Source of the DNA: JAHEEM01 sp036396795
GTDB lineage: Bacteria > Pseudomonadota > Gammaproteobacteria > Steroidobacterales > Rariloculaceae
Assembly (NCBI GenBank): GCA_036396795.1
Contig: DASWKF010000032.1
Span: 1 to 64,000, forward strand
Direction: 5' to 3'
DNA length: 64,000 nt
Every line of letters starts with the position of its first letter. The stretch's first letter is position 1. The notes under the pieces were generated by a model. It did no database searches, was not told the DNA's origin, and saw only the letters and a program-made list of their open reading frames with translations. Below, piece by piece: positions 15,706-25,741 of this stretch. The position numbers and the translations under genes are program-made.

Positions 15706-16434
15706 TCATTGTACCGGCTGGGGAATCGGGTTCGCACGGCGTTGCAGGTGGTACTCGAAGTGGCTTCCGAGGAGATCTCTCGCGTTCGAGCGGAGCAGAT
15801 AGAGACCCTCGACGATGTGCGCGTAGCGAACGGGACCGAGGTCGACGGCTTCGTACCCCAGCGCCTCGACGATGCCCGCGACCGTTTCCTTGGCCGCCAT
15901 GTCGTTACCGGCGAGCGGAATCGTGATCGGATGGCCGAGCATATCCGGATCGAGCATCGAGTCGACACTGATGGTGTTGAAGGCCTTAACGACGAACGCC
16001 CGGGGCGCCAAATTCTGTATCCGCTCGGCGCTGGAGGTGTACGTGGGATAGTCCCGGAAGCCGTCCTCGGCAACGATGCGCGGATTGACCGGATCGACGA
16101 CGATCTTGCCGGACAGGTCGCCGAGGCCCAGCACGACCTCTTCGGCAACGTTCCACGGAACGGCGATCACGACGATGGCCGCCCGCGCCGCCGCTTCGCT
16201 CGGCGTCGCGGCAGAGGCATTCTCGCCCGTGTCTCTGACCAGATCCTGGACCTCAGAACGCTCGGGCGATCGGGACCCGTAGATGACCCGATGGCCTAGA
16301 TCGGCCAGACGCGGGCCCAATGCTCCGGACACCTCGCCCGTGCCAATCATGGCGATCGTTTCGGCGCGCCCGGCGAGCGGCAGCGCGGACGAGATCAGAA
16401 ACGCGGTCACGATGAAACAACGATACAAAGACAT
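15706..16434 (-). CDS. NAD(P)-binding, F420-dependent-reductase-like protein with a signal peptide
   Basis: This 242-residue protein has a Rossmann domain like NADPH-dependent F420 reductases: IAMIGTGEVSGALGPRLADL (~27-46), VIYGSRSPE, AIVVIAVPWN (~90) and KIVVDPVNPR. It is preceded by a convincing signal peptide (FIVTAFLISSALPLAGRA). Export of a nucleotide-dependent reductase is odd, because the periplasm lacks free NADPH. Tat or Sec export with bound cofactor, membrane anchoring, or a repurposed fold are possibilities. GGGAG lies 8 bases before ATG 16434. It heads a set with the cupin and phosphatase genes. Confidence 0.75.
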   Translation of the reverse strand: MSLYRCFIVTAFLISSALPLAGRAETIAMIGTGEVSGALGPRLADLGHRVIYGSRSPERSEVQDLVRDTGENASAATPSEAAARAAIVVIAVPWNVAEEVVLGLGDLSGKIVVDPVNPRIVAEDGFRDYPTYTSSAERIQNLAPRAFVVKAFNTISVDSMLDPDMLGHPITIPLAGNDMAAKETVAGIVEALGYEAVDLGPVRYAHIVEGLYLLRSNARDLLGSHFEYHLQRRANPIPQPVQ

Positions 16435-16468
16435 GCGGCGGCTCCCAATCGATGAAGTCGGTGATTCA

Positions 16469-16484
16469 CCCCCGGTCTACCGGG
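16469..16484 (-). terminator. Hairpin downstream of catalase gene
   Basis: CCCCGG and CCGGGG form a perfect 6-bp stem with a 4-base loop, 44-59 bases after the catalase stop codon. No T-run follows, so it is only a possible terminator or mRNA 3'-end stabiliser. Confidence 0.35.
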
Positions 16485-16527
16485 GCCAGGCCCGCATCTT
16501 AGAGCAAACGCTTGGCTCCGGGCTTGC

Positions 16528-18000
16528 TCAAGCGGCGGCGACCGCTTCCTTCGCCAATGCCGCCCGGACGCCGGCTCCGTACTCGGAATGCACTTTGTCC
16601 AACAGCTTGCACTGTCGCTCGACGATCTCCGCCGGGACGCCGGCCATTGCCTCGGCCATGTTGGCGAATAACCGCTGCTTTTGCGCCGAGTCGAACAGAT
16701 TGAAGAGCGCTCTCGGTTGGGTGAAGTCGTCGACCCGCTGACCGGCGCCCTCGCGCTGGGCGTAGCGATCGGCGTCGCCGGAGATCTTCAACGACGGTTC
16801 CGCGTAGGACGCGTTCTCGACCGGCCCCCCGAAGGAGTTCGGCTCGTAAAACGCATCCGCGTTGCCCGTCCTGGCGCCGAAGAAGCGCATCGGTCCGTCC
16901 TTGTGGTAGTGATGGACCGGGCACTTGGGCGCGTTCACCGGAAGGGCTTCGTAGTGCGTCCCCAAGCGATAGCGATGCGCATCGGCATAAGAGAAGATAC
17001 GCGCCTGGAGCATCTTGTCGGGCGACCAGGATATCCCCGCCACCACGTTCGAGGGCGAGAACGCGGCTTGCTCGATCTCCGCGAAATAGTTGTCCGGATT
17101 CCGATTGAGTTCCAATTCACCGACCTCGATCAGCGGATAGTCGCCGTGCGGCCACACCTTCGTAAGATCGAACGGGTTGTAGGGCGTTTTCTCGGCGTCC
17201 GTCTCGGGCATGACCTGAATGTAGAGCGTCCATTTCGGAAACCGTCCCCGGTCGATCGAGCCGTAGAGCTCTTCCTGGTAAGTCTCACGGGACGCGCCGA
17301 CGACGCCCGCGGCCTCTGCATTGGTGTAGTGCCGGTGACCCTGCCGCGTCCTGAAGTGGAACTTCACCCAGAACCGCTCGCCGTCGTTGTTCCATAGGCT
17401 ATAGGTGTGCGAGCCGTAACCGTTCATGTACATGGGCGCGACCGGCAGTCCCCGGTCCGAGAACAGGATCGTCACCTGGTGCAGCGACTCCGGGCTCAAT
17501 GACCAGAAATCCCACATCGCCGTCGGCGAGCGCAGATTGGTCTTCGGGTGACGCTTCTGCGTGTGGATGAAATCTGGGAATTTGTAAGGGTCGCGGACGA
17601 AGAATACGGGCGTGTTGTTGCCGACGAGATCCCAGTTGCCTTCCTCGGTGTAGAACTTCAGCGCGAATCCGCGAACGTCGCGTTCGGCGTCGGCAGCGCC
17701 CAGCTCTCCGGCCACGGTCGAGAAGCGGGCGATCATCGGCGTCTGCTTGCCGATTTCCGAGAAGACCTTCGCCCGCGTATAAGCCGTAATGTCCTTGGTC
17801 ACGGTGAACGTGCCGTGGGCGCCCCAGCCCTTGGCGTGCACTACACGCTCGGGAATTCTCTCGCGATTCTGATGAGCGAGCTTCTCGATGAGCTGGTAGT
17901 CCTGCAGCAGCAGCGGCCCGCGCACACCGGTGGTTACCGAGTTCTGGTTGTCCGCGATCGGCGCCCCTGCGGACGTCGTCAGCGTCTTGCGATCAGCCAT
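16528..18000 (-). CDS. katA: Monofunctional haem catalase
   Basis: This 490-residue clade-3-size catalase converts 2 H2O2 to water and O2. The catalytic His is His55 in VVHAKGWGAHGTFTVT. The distal Asn lies in EGNWDLVGNNTPVFFVRDP (~ residue 128). The proximal haem-ligand Tyr is in RIFSYADAHRYRLG (~ residue 338). GAGGAG lies 7-8 bases before the ATG. A TATAAA at 18042-18047 and a 12-base palindrome at 18099-18110 are possible control sites. No adjacent regulator or ankyrin gene is seen. Confidence 0.95.
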   Translation of the reverse strand: MADRKTLTTSAGAPIADNQNSVTTGVRGPLLLQDYQLIEKLAHQNRERIPERVVHAKGWGAHGTFTVTKDITAYTRAKVFSEIGKQTPMIARFSTVAGELGAADAERDVRGFALKFYTEEGNWDLVGNNTPVFFVRDPYKFPDFIHTQKRHPKTNLRSPTAMWDFWSLSPESLHQVTILFSDRGLPVAPMYMNGYGSHTYSLWNNDGERFWVKFHFRTRQGHRHYTNAEAAGVVGASRETYQEELYGSIDRGRFPKWTLYIQVMPETDAEKTPYNPFDLTKVWPHGDYPLIEVGELELNRNPDNYFAEIEQAAFSPSNVVAGISWSPDKMLQARIFSYADAHRYRLGTHYEALPVNAPKCPVHHYHKDGPMRFFGARTGNADAFYEPNSFGGPVENASYAEPSLKISGDADRYAQREGAGQRVDDFTQPRALFNLFDSAQKQRLFANMAEAMAGVPAEIVERQCKLLDKVHSEYGAGVRAALAKEAVAAA

Positions 18001-18098
18001 TTGATATTTCTCCTCGTTTCTTTCCGATAGCCGGCCGTTTCTTTATAGCGCCTGGAGGATGATAAGAAAAATAGTTTAAAAGAGTTACAGTAATCGAT

Positions 18099-18110
18099 CT
18101 GTTCGAACAG
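18099..18110. promoter_or_regulatory. Perfect 12-base palindrome upstream of catalase
   Basis: CTGTTCGAACAG lies about 100 bases before the katA start and 27 bases after the stop of the next gene. It could be an operator for a dimeric regulator acting on katA. It does not match the gammaproteobacterial LexA box (CTGT-N8-ACAG), and the regulator is unknown. Confidence 0.35.
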
Positions 18111-18136
18111 TTGAGAGCTCCCGGCGGAAGCCGGAG

Positions 18137-19108
18137 CTAAGGCGCGATAAAGCTTGCAAACCCCGTGCGGGTCAGCGCGCGAACCGGCTCTTCCCTGAAC
18201 GCAGCCTCGACGGCCGGGCCGACCTTCATGCACAGCAAATGGCCCATCGGATCGGCGACAGGCTCCAAGCCCCATTTCTGCTTGTATTGCCCGACGCCGT
18301 CGTTGAGGAAAGCTTCGCTGCGCCCAAGGTCGACATATCTCAGGCCTCGAGCCCGCGCCCACTCGAAGGTGAATTTGTAGATTGCGGCGACGACGCCCTG
18401 CCGCCGCAATTCGGGCTCGGGCAACACGCCGAGCACGGGAAACCAGCCACGCTCGCGCGAGCACAAGGCTGCGAACCCCGCCACTCGGCGGCCGCCCTGA
18501 TAAACGAAATGCAACACGCCGAATCGCTCGAACACGCGCCGGAATATCCGCGGCGGCACCCATGCCCACTCGGCGAAGCGCTCGAGCACGTAGGGCTCGA
18601 CCATCGCCCGCCAGAAATCGTCCCAGTCACCCCTGTCGAGACTCCTTGCATACTCGTAGCCGTGAGCATCGGCCTTGTTGAGATCGCTCTTGACGCTGCG
18701 CGGCAGCTTGGCGGAGCGCTCTCGCAGGTCGGCGCGCCAGCGTATCCATCCTGGGACGAGGATCCAGCCCGCATCGCGGAACGCAGCGGCATGCCGCGGA
18801 TGAATCTCGGCGACGATCAGATCGCCAGGGAGCGCATCGAGCTCGATCGGTCTCGACAAGGAAACACGCCCGCCGTCGCGAGTCAGCTCGAGCGCGCCTA
18901 AGACATCCTCGCAAAACCGCAGCGCGTGCTTGGTCCTGCCGGCCGTAACCACTCGAACGGCCGAGCCCGCGTATTCACCGGCGTAGATCCGAACGGCACC
19001 GCGCCGGAAACGCAAGCCTTGGAGCGCCCACCAAAGATTTGCCCAGCGGCTGCCGCGCGCGCAGAGAATGGCCGGTATCTGCCATAGCTGTTCGAGCTGC
19101 GTGAGCAA
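18137..19108 (-). CDS. GNAT-fold acyltransferase
   Basis: This 323-residue protein has a C-terminal acyl-CoA N-acyltransferase-like domain. RVAGFAALCSRERGWFPVLGV (~ residues 205-225) is followed by the cofactor-loop-like LRRQGVVAAIYKF and ARARGLRYVDLGRSEAF, a pattern seen in FemAB-like and GNAT proteins. The first half (~1-110) is not recognised. TTG at 19108 is taken as the start because GGAGG lies 7 bases upstream. Acyl donor and acceptor are unknown, and the neighbours (catalase, exported peptidoglycan-binding-domain protein) do not fix a role. Confidence 0.6.
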   Translation of the reverse strand: MLTQLEQLWQIPAILCARGSRWANLWWALQGLRFRRGAVRIYAGEYAGSAVRVVTAGRTKHALRFCEDVLGALELTRDGGRVSLSRPIELDALPGDLIVAEIHPRHAAAFRDAGWILVPGWIRWRADLRERSAKLPRSVKSDLNKADAHGYEYARSLDRGDWDDFWRAMVEPYVLERFAEWAWVPPRIFRRVFERFGVLHFVYQGGRRVAGFAALCSRERGWFPVLGVLPEPELRRQGVVAAIYKFTFEWARARGLRYVDLGRSEAFLNDGVGQYKQKWGLEPVADPMGHLLCMKVGPAVEAAFREEPVRALTRTGFASFIAP

Positions 19109-19185
19109 AGTGACGCCTCCGCCCGGGTTCTCGAATCCAGGCGCGGGCGATGGCCTTGGTGAAGCCCGCTAGGGCGCTGCGAGCT

Positions 19186-19728
19186 TCAGCAGCCGGGCTT
19201 GCTGCCGGCCAGATCGCCTGCAGCCGTGGCGACGCCGGCGGCCGCGCTGGTCGCGTCGGCCGCGTCTCGCACGGCGTCAGTCGCCCGGTTTCCGCCGAAA
19301 CGGCCGAGCGCCGAAGCCAGCCGGCCGACCGCCCCGGCCGTCTTCCTCGTATCCTCGGCGGCGTCGGCCACCGTCGGCTCGCAATCGCCGGGCGCGGACG
19401 GAGTCGCCGTCGAGCCGCCGACAGCGGTGGTCTGGCCCACGCCTCGAGCCGGCGCCTCGGCTGCCGGGTTTCTCATCTCGTCGACCTTCGCCGAAATGAT
19501 CGCGGCCACCAGCGGAGAAGCTGCACCGGTGACCTGAAGATTGTTGTCGGTTTGAAACTTGGAAATCGCGTCGGCGGTTTCGGGCGTGAGGTCGCCCTGG
19601 ATCGAGCCCGGGTTGTAGCCAAGCGCCACCAGGTCCATTTGAACCTGCTGCAGGGCTTCGTCTGCCAGGGCTTGGGCCCCGAGAACCGTTAGGGCCAGCG
19701 CTGCAATAGTCACGAGACGGCGGAGCAT
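19186..19728 (-). CDS. Exported protein with peptidoglycan-binding (PGB1-like) domain
   Basis: A signal peptide (VTIAALALTVLGAQALA) is followed by one PG_binding_1-like repeat at ~25-65 (QVQMDLVALGYNPGSIQGD...ETADAISKFQ). The rest (~80-180) is Ala/Gly/Thr-rich and poorly ordered, ending in a Cys-containing tail. No enzyme domain is present. It probably binds cell-wall material in the periplasm. A purine-rich AAGGA precedes ATG 19728. Confidence 0.7.
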   Translation of the reverse strand: MLRRLVTIAALALTVLGAQALADEALQQVQMDLVALGYNPGSIQGDLTPETADAISKFQTDNNLQVTGAASPLVAAIISAKVDEMRNPAAEAPARGVGQTTAVGGSTATPSAPGDCEPTVADAAEDTRKTAGAVGRLASALGRFGGNRATDAVRDAADATSAAAGVATAAGDLAGSKPGC

Positions 19729-19976
19729 CGTCCTTCCCCCCTATAGGCGGTTGTTGTTGTCGTCGCCTGTCCGGCCAACGGGAAACGGGCGGCGAGCATC
19801 TTCGAATAGCTTGAGAGTATAGTCGCGCGCCTTCCCGCCGCAAGCTAAATTCACCGGCATGAAGATCCTATTTTATTGATTACAGCTAGATAAATAATCT
19901 GCTTTATGAATGCTCAACAACGCGGTATAAACGTATCCAGGTAAAAAGGCCATCTTTCGGCCACCGAGGTGAATCG

Positions 19977-20201
19977 ATGGATCGGGACATTGCCAAGACG
20001 CTGAGCTTTGCGGCGCTCCACTTCACCGTGGGATTCCTGGTGTCGTACGTCTTCACCGGATCGGTCGCGATCGCCGGCGGCATCGCTCTCGTTGAGCCCC
20101 TCGCGAACACTTTCGTGTTCTACTTCCACGAGCGCGCCTGGCGACGTGCCGCCGCCGGCCGCGAAGACATGCCGAGCCGGCTCGCGGTTCATCACGGCTG
20201 A
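19977..20201 (+). CDS. DUF2061 small membrane protein
   Basis: This 74-residue protein has two membrane helices (LSFAALHFTVGFLVSYVFTG; IAGGIALVEPLANTFVFYF) and the family ending FHERAWRR. DUF2061 proteins are small inner-membrane proteins of unknown function. GAGGTG lies 5 bases before the ATG. It is a single gene convergent with glgP, ending 19 bases from it. Confidence 0.85.
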   Translation: MDRDIAKTLSFAALHFTVGFLVSYVFTGSVAIAGGIALVEPLANTFVFYFHERAWRRAAAGREDMPSRLAVHHG

Positions 20202-20220
20202 GCCCGCGAGCGCGACGGCT

Positions 20221-22763
<2,543 letters not shown>

Positions 22764-22764
<1 letters not shown>

Positions 22765-23027
22765 CAGCTCGCGGCTTTTTTCTTCTTGGCGGTGGCTCCG
22801 CGTTTGCCGCCATTGGATTTGGACTTTCCGCCCGCTTTGCCTGACTTGGCTGTGGGCTCCGAACCCTGGAGCAGCAACCTCTCCACTTCGCTCTCAGCGG
22901 CGAACCAGTCCGCAAGCTCCTGTCCGCCAACAAAACCGCGCTTCTGCGCTTTGTAATAGGCGGCTTCCGCGATCATTGCTTCGTACGTCTCAGGATATTC
23001 GGCCACAGCTGCCATCTTCTTAGGCAT
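22764..23027 (-). CDS. DUF2934 domain protein with basic tail
   Basis: This 87-residue protein has a short DUF2934 motif (MIAEAAYYKAQKRGFVGGQ, then ELADWFAAESEVERLL; residues ~17-50). It is followed by a Lys/Gly/Ser-rich, histone-like tail (residues ~58-87) ending KKKKAAS. ATG 23027 has AAGGAG 9 bases upstream; a longer frame from 23066 lacks one. Its stop overlaps the glgP start by one base, which suggests co-regulation with glycogen breakdown. The function of DUF2934 is unknown, and the basic tail may bind nucleic acid. Confidence 0.8.
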
Positions 23028-23296
23028 GCTCGTCACTCCTTCGTTTGGGCCAAGGACGTTCGTCAATCAGAGAAATGAGCAAGATGCATGCCAAGGAGAT
23101 ACCTCCGGGGCGCAGCATCCGCTCCTATGCAATAGTACGTCAGGAGTATGTGACTGGTCTGCTCTGGTGCATCACACTTTGCGCGTGTTCCAAAACGGCG
23201 CAACGCGCGGTCCCGCGCGGCGTGCCCCGTCGGCTGCCGGGAGCAATTTCGCCCGGCAGGGGGGCTGCAGTTGGCGCCTCAGCGGTGTACGTTGAG

Positions 23297-23986
23297 ATGG
23301 CCATGCTGCGAGCATTTCCGTCACGAGAGAAGGCCTCCGCCGCCCTTGCAAGCGCGATCGCAAGCGCGTTGCGCGCCGCCGTGGCCGGCGCAGGTCGCGC
23401 CTCCGCCGTCGTCAGCGGCGGGCAGTCGCCGCGGGATCTCTTCAGATTGCTGCGCTCGATGCCGGTCCCGTGGCCCAGGATCAGCGTCGTCCCCAGCGAT
23501 GAGCGCTGGGTGGATACCGATGACGATGCAAGCAACGAGCAGATGATTCGGAACGAGCTGTTCGCCGGCTCGGCCGAGGCCGCGGATCTCGTCAGCCTCT
23601 ATCGGCCGGGCCTCACGGCGGAGCAGGCCCTACCCACGCTCGCTGCGGCGCTCGCCGAGGTTAAGCGACCGTTCGACGTGGTCGTGCTGGGTCTGGGCGA
23701 TGACGGTCACACGGCCTCGCTGTTCCCCGACGCGCCGGACCTCGCCGAAGCGCTGACCAGCGATGCGCTCGTCGTCGTCCAAAGGCTTCCGCGACTGCCG
23801 CACGCACGGGTGTCGTTGACGCCGCGCGCGCTGCTCGACGCACGCCGGCTGTATTTGCTTTTCTTCGGCGACGTCAAGCGCGCCGTGTACGAGCGCGCCG
23901 TCCGCGCCGGGCCGGCCGAAGAACTACCGGTGCGCGCAATCATTCACCAGACACGAGTGCCCGTCGCCGCGTTTTGGGCACGCTAG
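23297..23986 (+). CDS. pgl: 6-phosphogluconolactonase
   Basis: This 229-residue protein is of the DevB/Pgl type and hydrolyses 6-phosphogluconolactone in the oxidative pentose-phosphate pathway. Signature segments are VVSGGQSPRDLFRLL (~ residue 37), ISVVPSDERWV (~60), ASNEQMIRNELF and VVLGLGDDGHTASLFP (~130), then VSLTPRALLDARRLYLLF. ATG 23297 (or 23303) gives the usual family length. The frame stays open far upstream without family sequence. zwf and edd are not adjacent. It is divergent from the DUF2934-glgP pair. Confidence 0.9.
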   Translation: MAMLRAFPSREKASAALASAIASALRAAVAGAGRASAVVSGGQSPRDLFRLLRSMPVPWPRISVVPSDERWVDTDDDASNEQMIRNELFAGSAEAADLVSLYRPGLTAEQALPTLAAALAEVKRPFDVVVLGLGDDGHTASLFPDAPDLAEALTSDALVVVQRLPRLPHARVSLTPRALLDARRLYLLFFGDVKRAVYERAVRAGPAEELPVRAIIHQTRVPVAAFWAR

Positions 23987-24174
23987 GTGGCCGCCATGCT
24001 GCCGACCCGGGCCGTCGAGACGGTCACCGCGAGAATCAGCGCAATGACAAGGCAGCGATGGAGTCTCCAAAAAAAGGACAGCTCGCGAGAGAACCCGAGG
24101 TAGTATTTGCAATCTAACAGGCCCGTAGGCCGCGCATTCACACGGCCGCCAGCAACGACGTCTAGGAGAACATT

Positions 24175-25695
24175 ATGACAAGCGGCCAGCCTGGCGAACG
24201 AGCAACGACGGACTGGATCAAGATCGCCTGCTGGCTCGTCATCGGCGCGTACGCGATCTCCAGCGCGGCCCGCCTCCTCCAAGGCGAGACGCTGTCCCAA
24301 ATCGTCAACCTGGCGGACCTCTCGCTGCCGACCATGGCTTTTGCGGGCAGCATCCTGGTGCTGATCTTCCGCTCGCCGCGCGTTTTGAAGTCGGCGACCA
24401 TGATAGAAGCCAACGAAGCGCGAACGGTCGGGCTCTCGTTCCTGGTCGTATTCGTACTGATGGCCGCGTACTACATCCTGAGGCCCGTTCGCGATGCGAT
24501 GGCGAGCGATTGGAGCAATACCGAGATCAGCGTGCTGTGGAATCTCCAGCTCGTCTTGAGCACCGCCGTGGTCGCCCTCTACGGTCTGGCCTGCTCACGG
24601 ATTCGATTCAAGCTACTGGTTCCGGCGGTCTATGTCTTCTTCGCCGTGACCTTCGTCGGTTTCTATCTCGCGGCCCAGTCCGTAACCGACAGAGTGCTGC
24701 TCGATAAGGGGTTCTATCTTTGGGTCAGTCTGTTCAGCCTTTTCCATCTCTCGGTCTTTTGGAGCTTCATGGCGGATCTGTTCAGCAAGGAACAATCGCG
24801 CCGTGTGTTCGCGTTCATCGCCGCCGGTGCCAGCGCCGGCGCGGCCGCGGGCCCACTGTTTGCCAGCCTGATCGTCACCGATATCGGCACCGACAATCTG
24901 ATGCTGGTTGCATCGGTCGCATTGCTGGTTCCGATCCCCATCCTCTTCTATCTGCAGCGCCTCAAGATCGTCGACTTGCGCAACGAAGACGTGCACGCCG
25001 ACTTGAGCGCGGCGAAGATCGGCGGCAATCCGCTGGCCGGCTTCAAGACATTTTTTACCAATCCCTACCTGCTCGCGATAGGCGCGTTCTTCCTGCTGTT
25101 CACGACGATCAGCTCGTTCGTCTACTTCGAGCAGACAAACCTGCTGCGCGACTTCACGCGCGAGGAAAGGACGGTGATTCTTTCCGGTCTCGCGGCGGTC
25201 GTGAACATTCTGACCTTCGGTCTCGGCATGTTTGCCACGAGCCGCCTGGTCACCAAGCTCGGAATGCCGATCACGCTTGCCCTGGTTCCCGTGTTCATCT
25301 GCGTAGGGCTCTTGATTCTCGCCTTCGCGCCGATATTGACCGTGTTGCTCGCGTTGCAGGTCGCGCGCCAGGGCGGTAACTACGGCATTACCCGCCCGGC
25401 CCGAGAAATGCTGTTCACCAACGTCGACCGGGAAACGCGCTTCAAGGCGAAGCCGGTCATCGACGTGGCCGTGTACCGCGGCGGCGACGCTGCGAGCAGC
25501 ATCGCCTTCGCGGCCCTCACCGACGGCCTCGGCTTGGGAATGGCCGCGATGGCCGCGATCGGCGCCGGTATTGCCGCCGTCTGGGCCGCTTTCGCGGTTT
25601 ACCTGGGGCGGGCATTCAACCGGGAGACCGGTAAAACCCCCTCGGCAAAGGTCGAGCGCACGGCTGTCGGCAAGCGGCAGCAGGCCACCACTTAG
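24175..25695 (+). CDS. ATP/ADP-translocase-like (NTT/MFS) membrane carrier
   Basis: This 506-residue protein has about 13-14 membrane helices. The segment TRPAREMLFTNVDRETRFKAKP followed by IDVAVYRGGDAAS (~ residues 402-436) is the hallmark of nucleotide-transporter-like MFS proteins related to the ATP/ADP translocases of intracellular bacteria. YYILRPVRDAM (~ residue 102) is the second conserved site. Two extra N-terminal helices (~13-65) precede the core. Free-living bacteria carry such homologues with unknown substrates. TAGGAG lies 7 bases before the ATG. It stands alone and converges on the Na/Pi cotransporter gene. Confidence 0.75.
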   Translation: MTSGQPGERATTDWIKIACWLVIGAYAISSAARLLQGETLSQIVNLADLSLPTMAFAGSILVLIFRSPRVLKSATMIEANEARTVGLSFLVVFVLMAAYYILRPVRDAMASDWSNTEISVLWNLQLVLSTAVVALYGLACSRIRFKLLVPAVYVFFAVTFVGFYLAAQSVTDRVLLDKGFYLWVSLFSLFHLSVFWSFMADLFSKEQSRRVFAFIAAGASAGAAAGPLFASLIVTDIGTDNLMLVASVALLVPIPILFYLQRLKIVDLRNEDVHADLSAAKIGGNPLAGFKTFFTNPYLLAIGAFFLLFTTISSFVYFEQTNLLRDFTREERTVILSGLAAVVNILTFGLGMFATSRLVTKLGMPITLALVPVFICVGLLILAFAPILTVLLALQVARQGGNYGITRPAREMLFTNVDRETRFKAKPVIDVAVYRGGDAASSIAFAALTDGLGLGMAAMAAIGAGIAAVWAAFAVYLGRAFNRETGKTPSAKVERTAVGKRQQATT

Positions 25696-25741
25696 ATTCG
25701 CCACGAGGCTTCGCGCCGCGGGCCGGCCCCGGGACGGGGGC

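Noticed and set aside
18099..18110. LexA box upstream of catalase
   Set aside because: The palindrome CTGTTCGAACAG is 12 bases, while the gammaproteobacterial LexA site needs CTGT-N8-ACAG (16 bases).
24613..25704. 363-codon minus-strand frame opposite the translocase-like carrier
   Set aside because: Composition of an antisense shadow (His, Arg, Gln, Glu repeats). The plus-strand frame has membrane helices and family motifs.
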